Shown here one piece after another: positions 5,553 through 5,619 of a DNA stretch of 5,619 bases. This DNA is from an uncultured Prevotella sp. (GTDB lineage Bacteria > Bacteroidota > Bacteroidia > Bacteroidales > Bacteroidaceae). Made by a program: the position numbers and the translations under genes. The DNA is taken from the NCBI GenBank assembly GCA_900318855.1, contig ONMG01000213.1:1-5619 (forward strand), given 5' to 3'. Position 1 is the stretch's first letter. Every line of letters starts with the position of its first letter. The notes under the pieces were generated by a model. The model did no database searches. It had not been told where the DNA came from and saw only the letters and a list, made by a program, of their open reading frames with translations.

Positions 5553-5619
5553 AAGTGAGCACATTTCCTACAAGCGGACTGTGGAACCCCATTATTTTAT
5601 GCCCGAAGGGCAATTTTAC
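5553..5619 (-). repeat. B element, copy 4, inverted, cut by the window edge
   Basis: Matches 555-621 at 65 of 67 positions, including TGCCC-GAA-GGGCA (5600-5612). This is the outer end of an inverted B arm like that at 593-780, so the remaining arm should lie just beyond the right edge. Confidence 0.8.

Overview
The window looks like chromosomal DNA of a Bacteroidales bacterium, possibly Prevotellaceae. The support is: two promoters of the Bacteroidetes type (TTGG, 19 nt, TATCTTTG), A-rich leaders without a clear Shine-Dalgarno, and a secreted ~940-residue M16 zinc peptidase of the kind common in that order. The genus is inference only.

Only two protein-coding genes are supported, both on the minus strand. 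The larger (1030-3855) encodes an exported M16 (insulinase/pitrilysin-type) metallopeptidase with an HFLEH zinc motif, its own promoter at 3894-3924 and a strong intrinsic terminator at 929-973. Upstream, 4240-4899 encodes a 219-residue cytoplasmic protein with an uncharacterised helical N-terminal part and two degenerate WG-type repeats near the C-terminus. It has a separate promoter (4917-4947) and a very short leader. The genes are 384 bp apart, each with its own promoter, so they are probably not an operon, and nothing visible links them functionally.

The remaining third of the window is non-coding and full of repeats. A composite module occupies 50-780: an A element (50-181), a linking stretch, a forward B element (261-454), a variable spacer, and an inverted B element (593-780). 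A second module starts at about 5045 and runs off the right edge. Within the two modules, 174-454 and 5161-5441 match without gaps at 263 of 281 positions (my count), and 555-621 matches 5553-5619 at 65 of 67. The spacer between the B arms does not match. A solitary A copy (4090-4217) lies between the two genes.

The B element folds on paper into a closing stem enclosing three hairpins, followed by a fourth hairpin flanked by TAAAAT-type sequence. The diverged inverted copy keeps every helix while changing most of the paired bases, with loops conserved. The A element shows the same behaviour: a 19-20 nt loop is nearly constant while its stem is almost completely replaced from copy to copy. Such covariation suggests selection on folded RNA or folded single-stranded DNA. 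I do not recognise the family and see no transposase, reverse transcriptase or other partner gene here. A shorter inverted pair (811-854 and 3975-4018) and a duplicated 18-bp sequence overlapping the promoter of the WG-repeat gene complete the picture.
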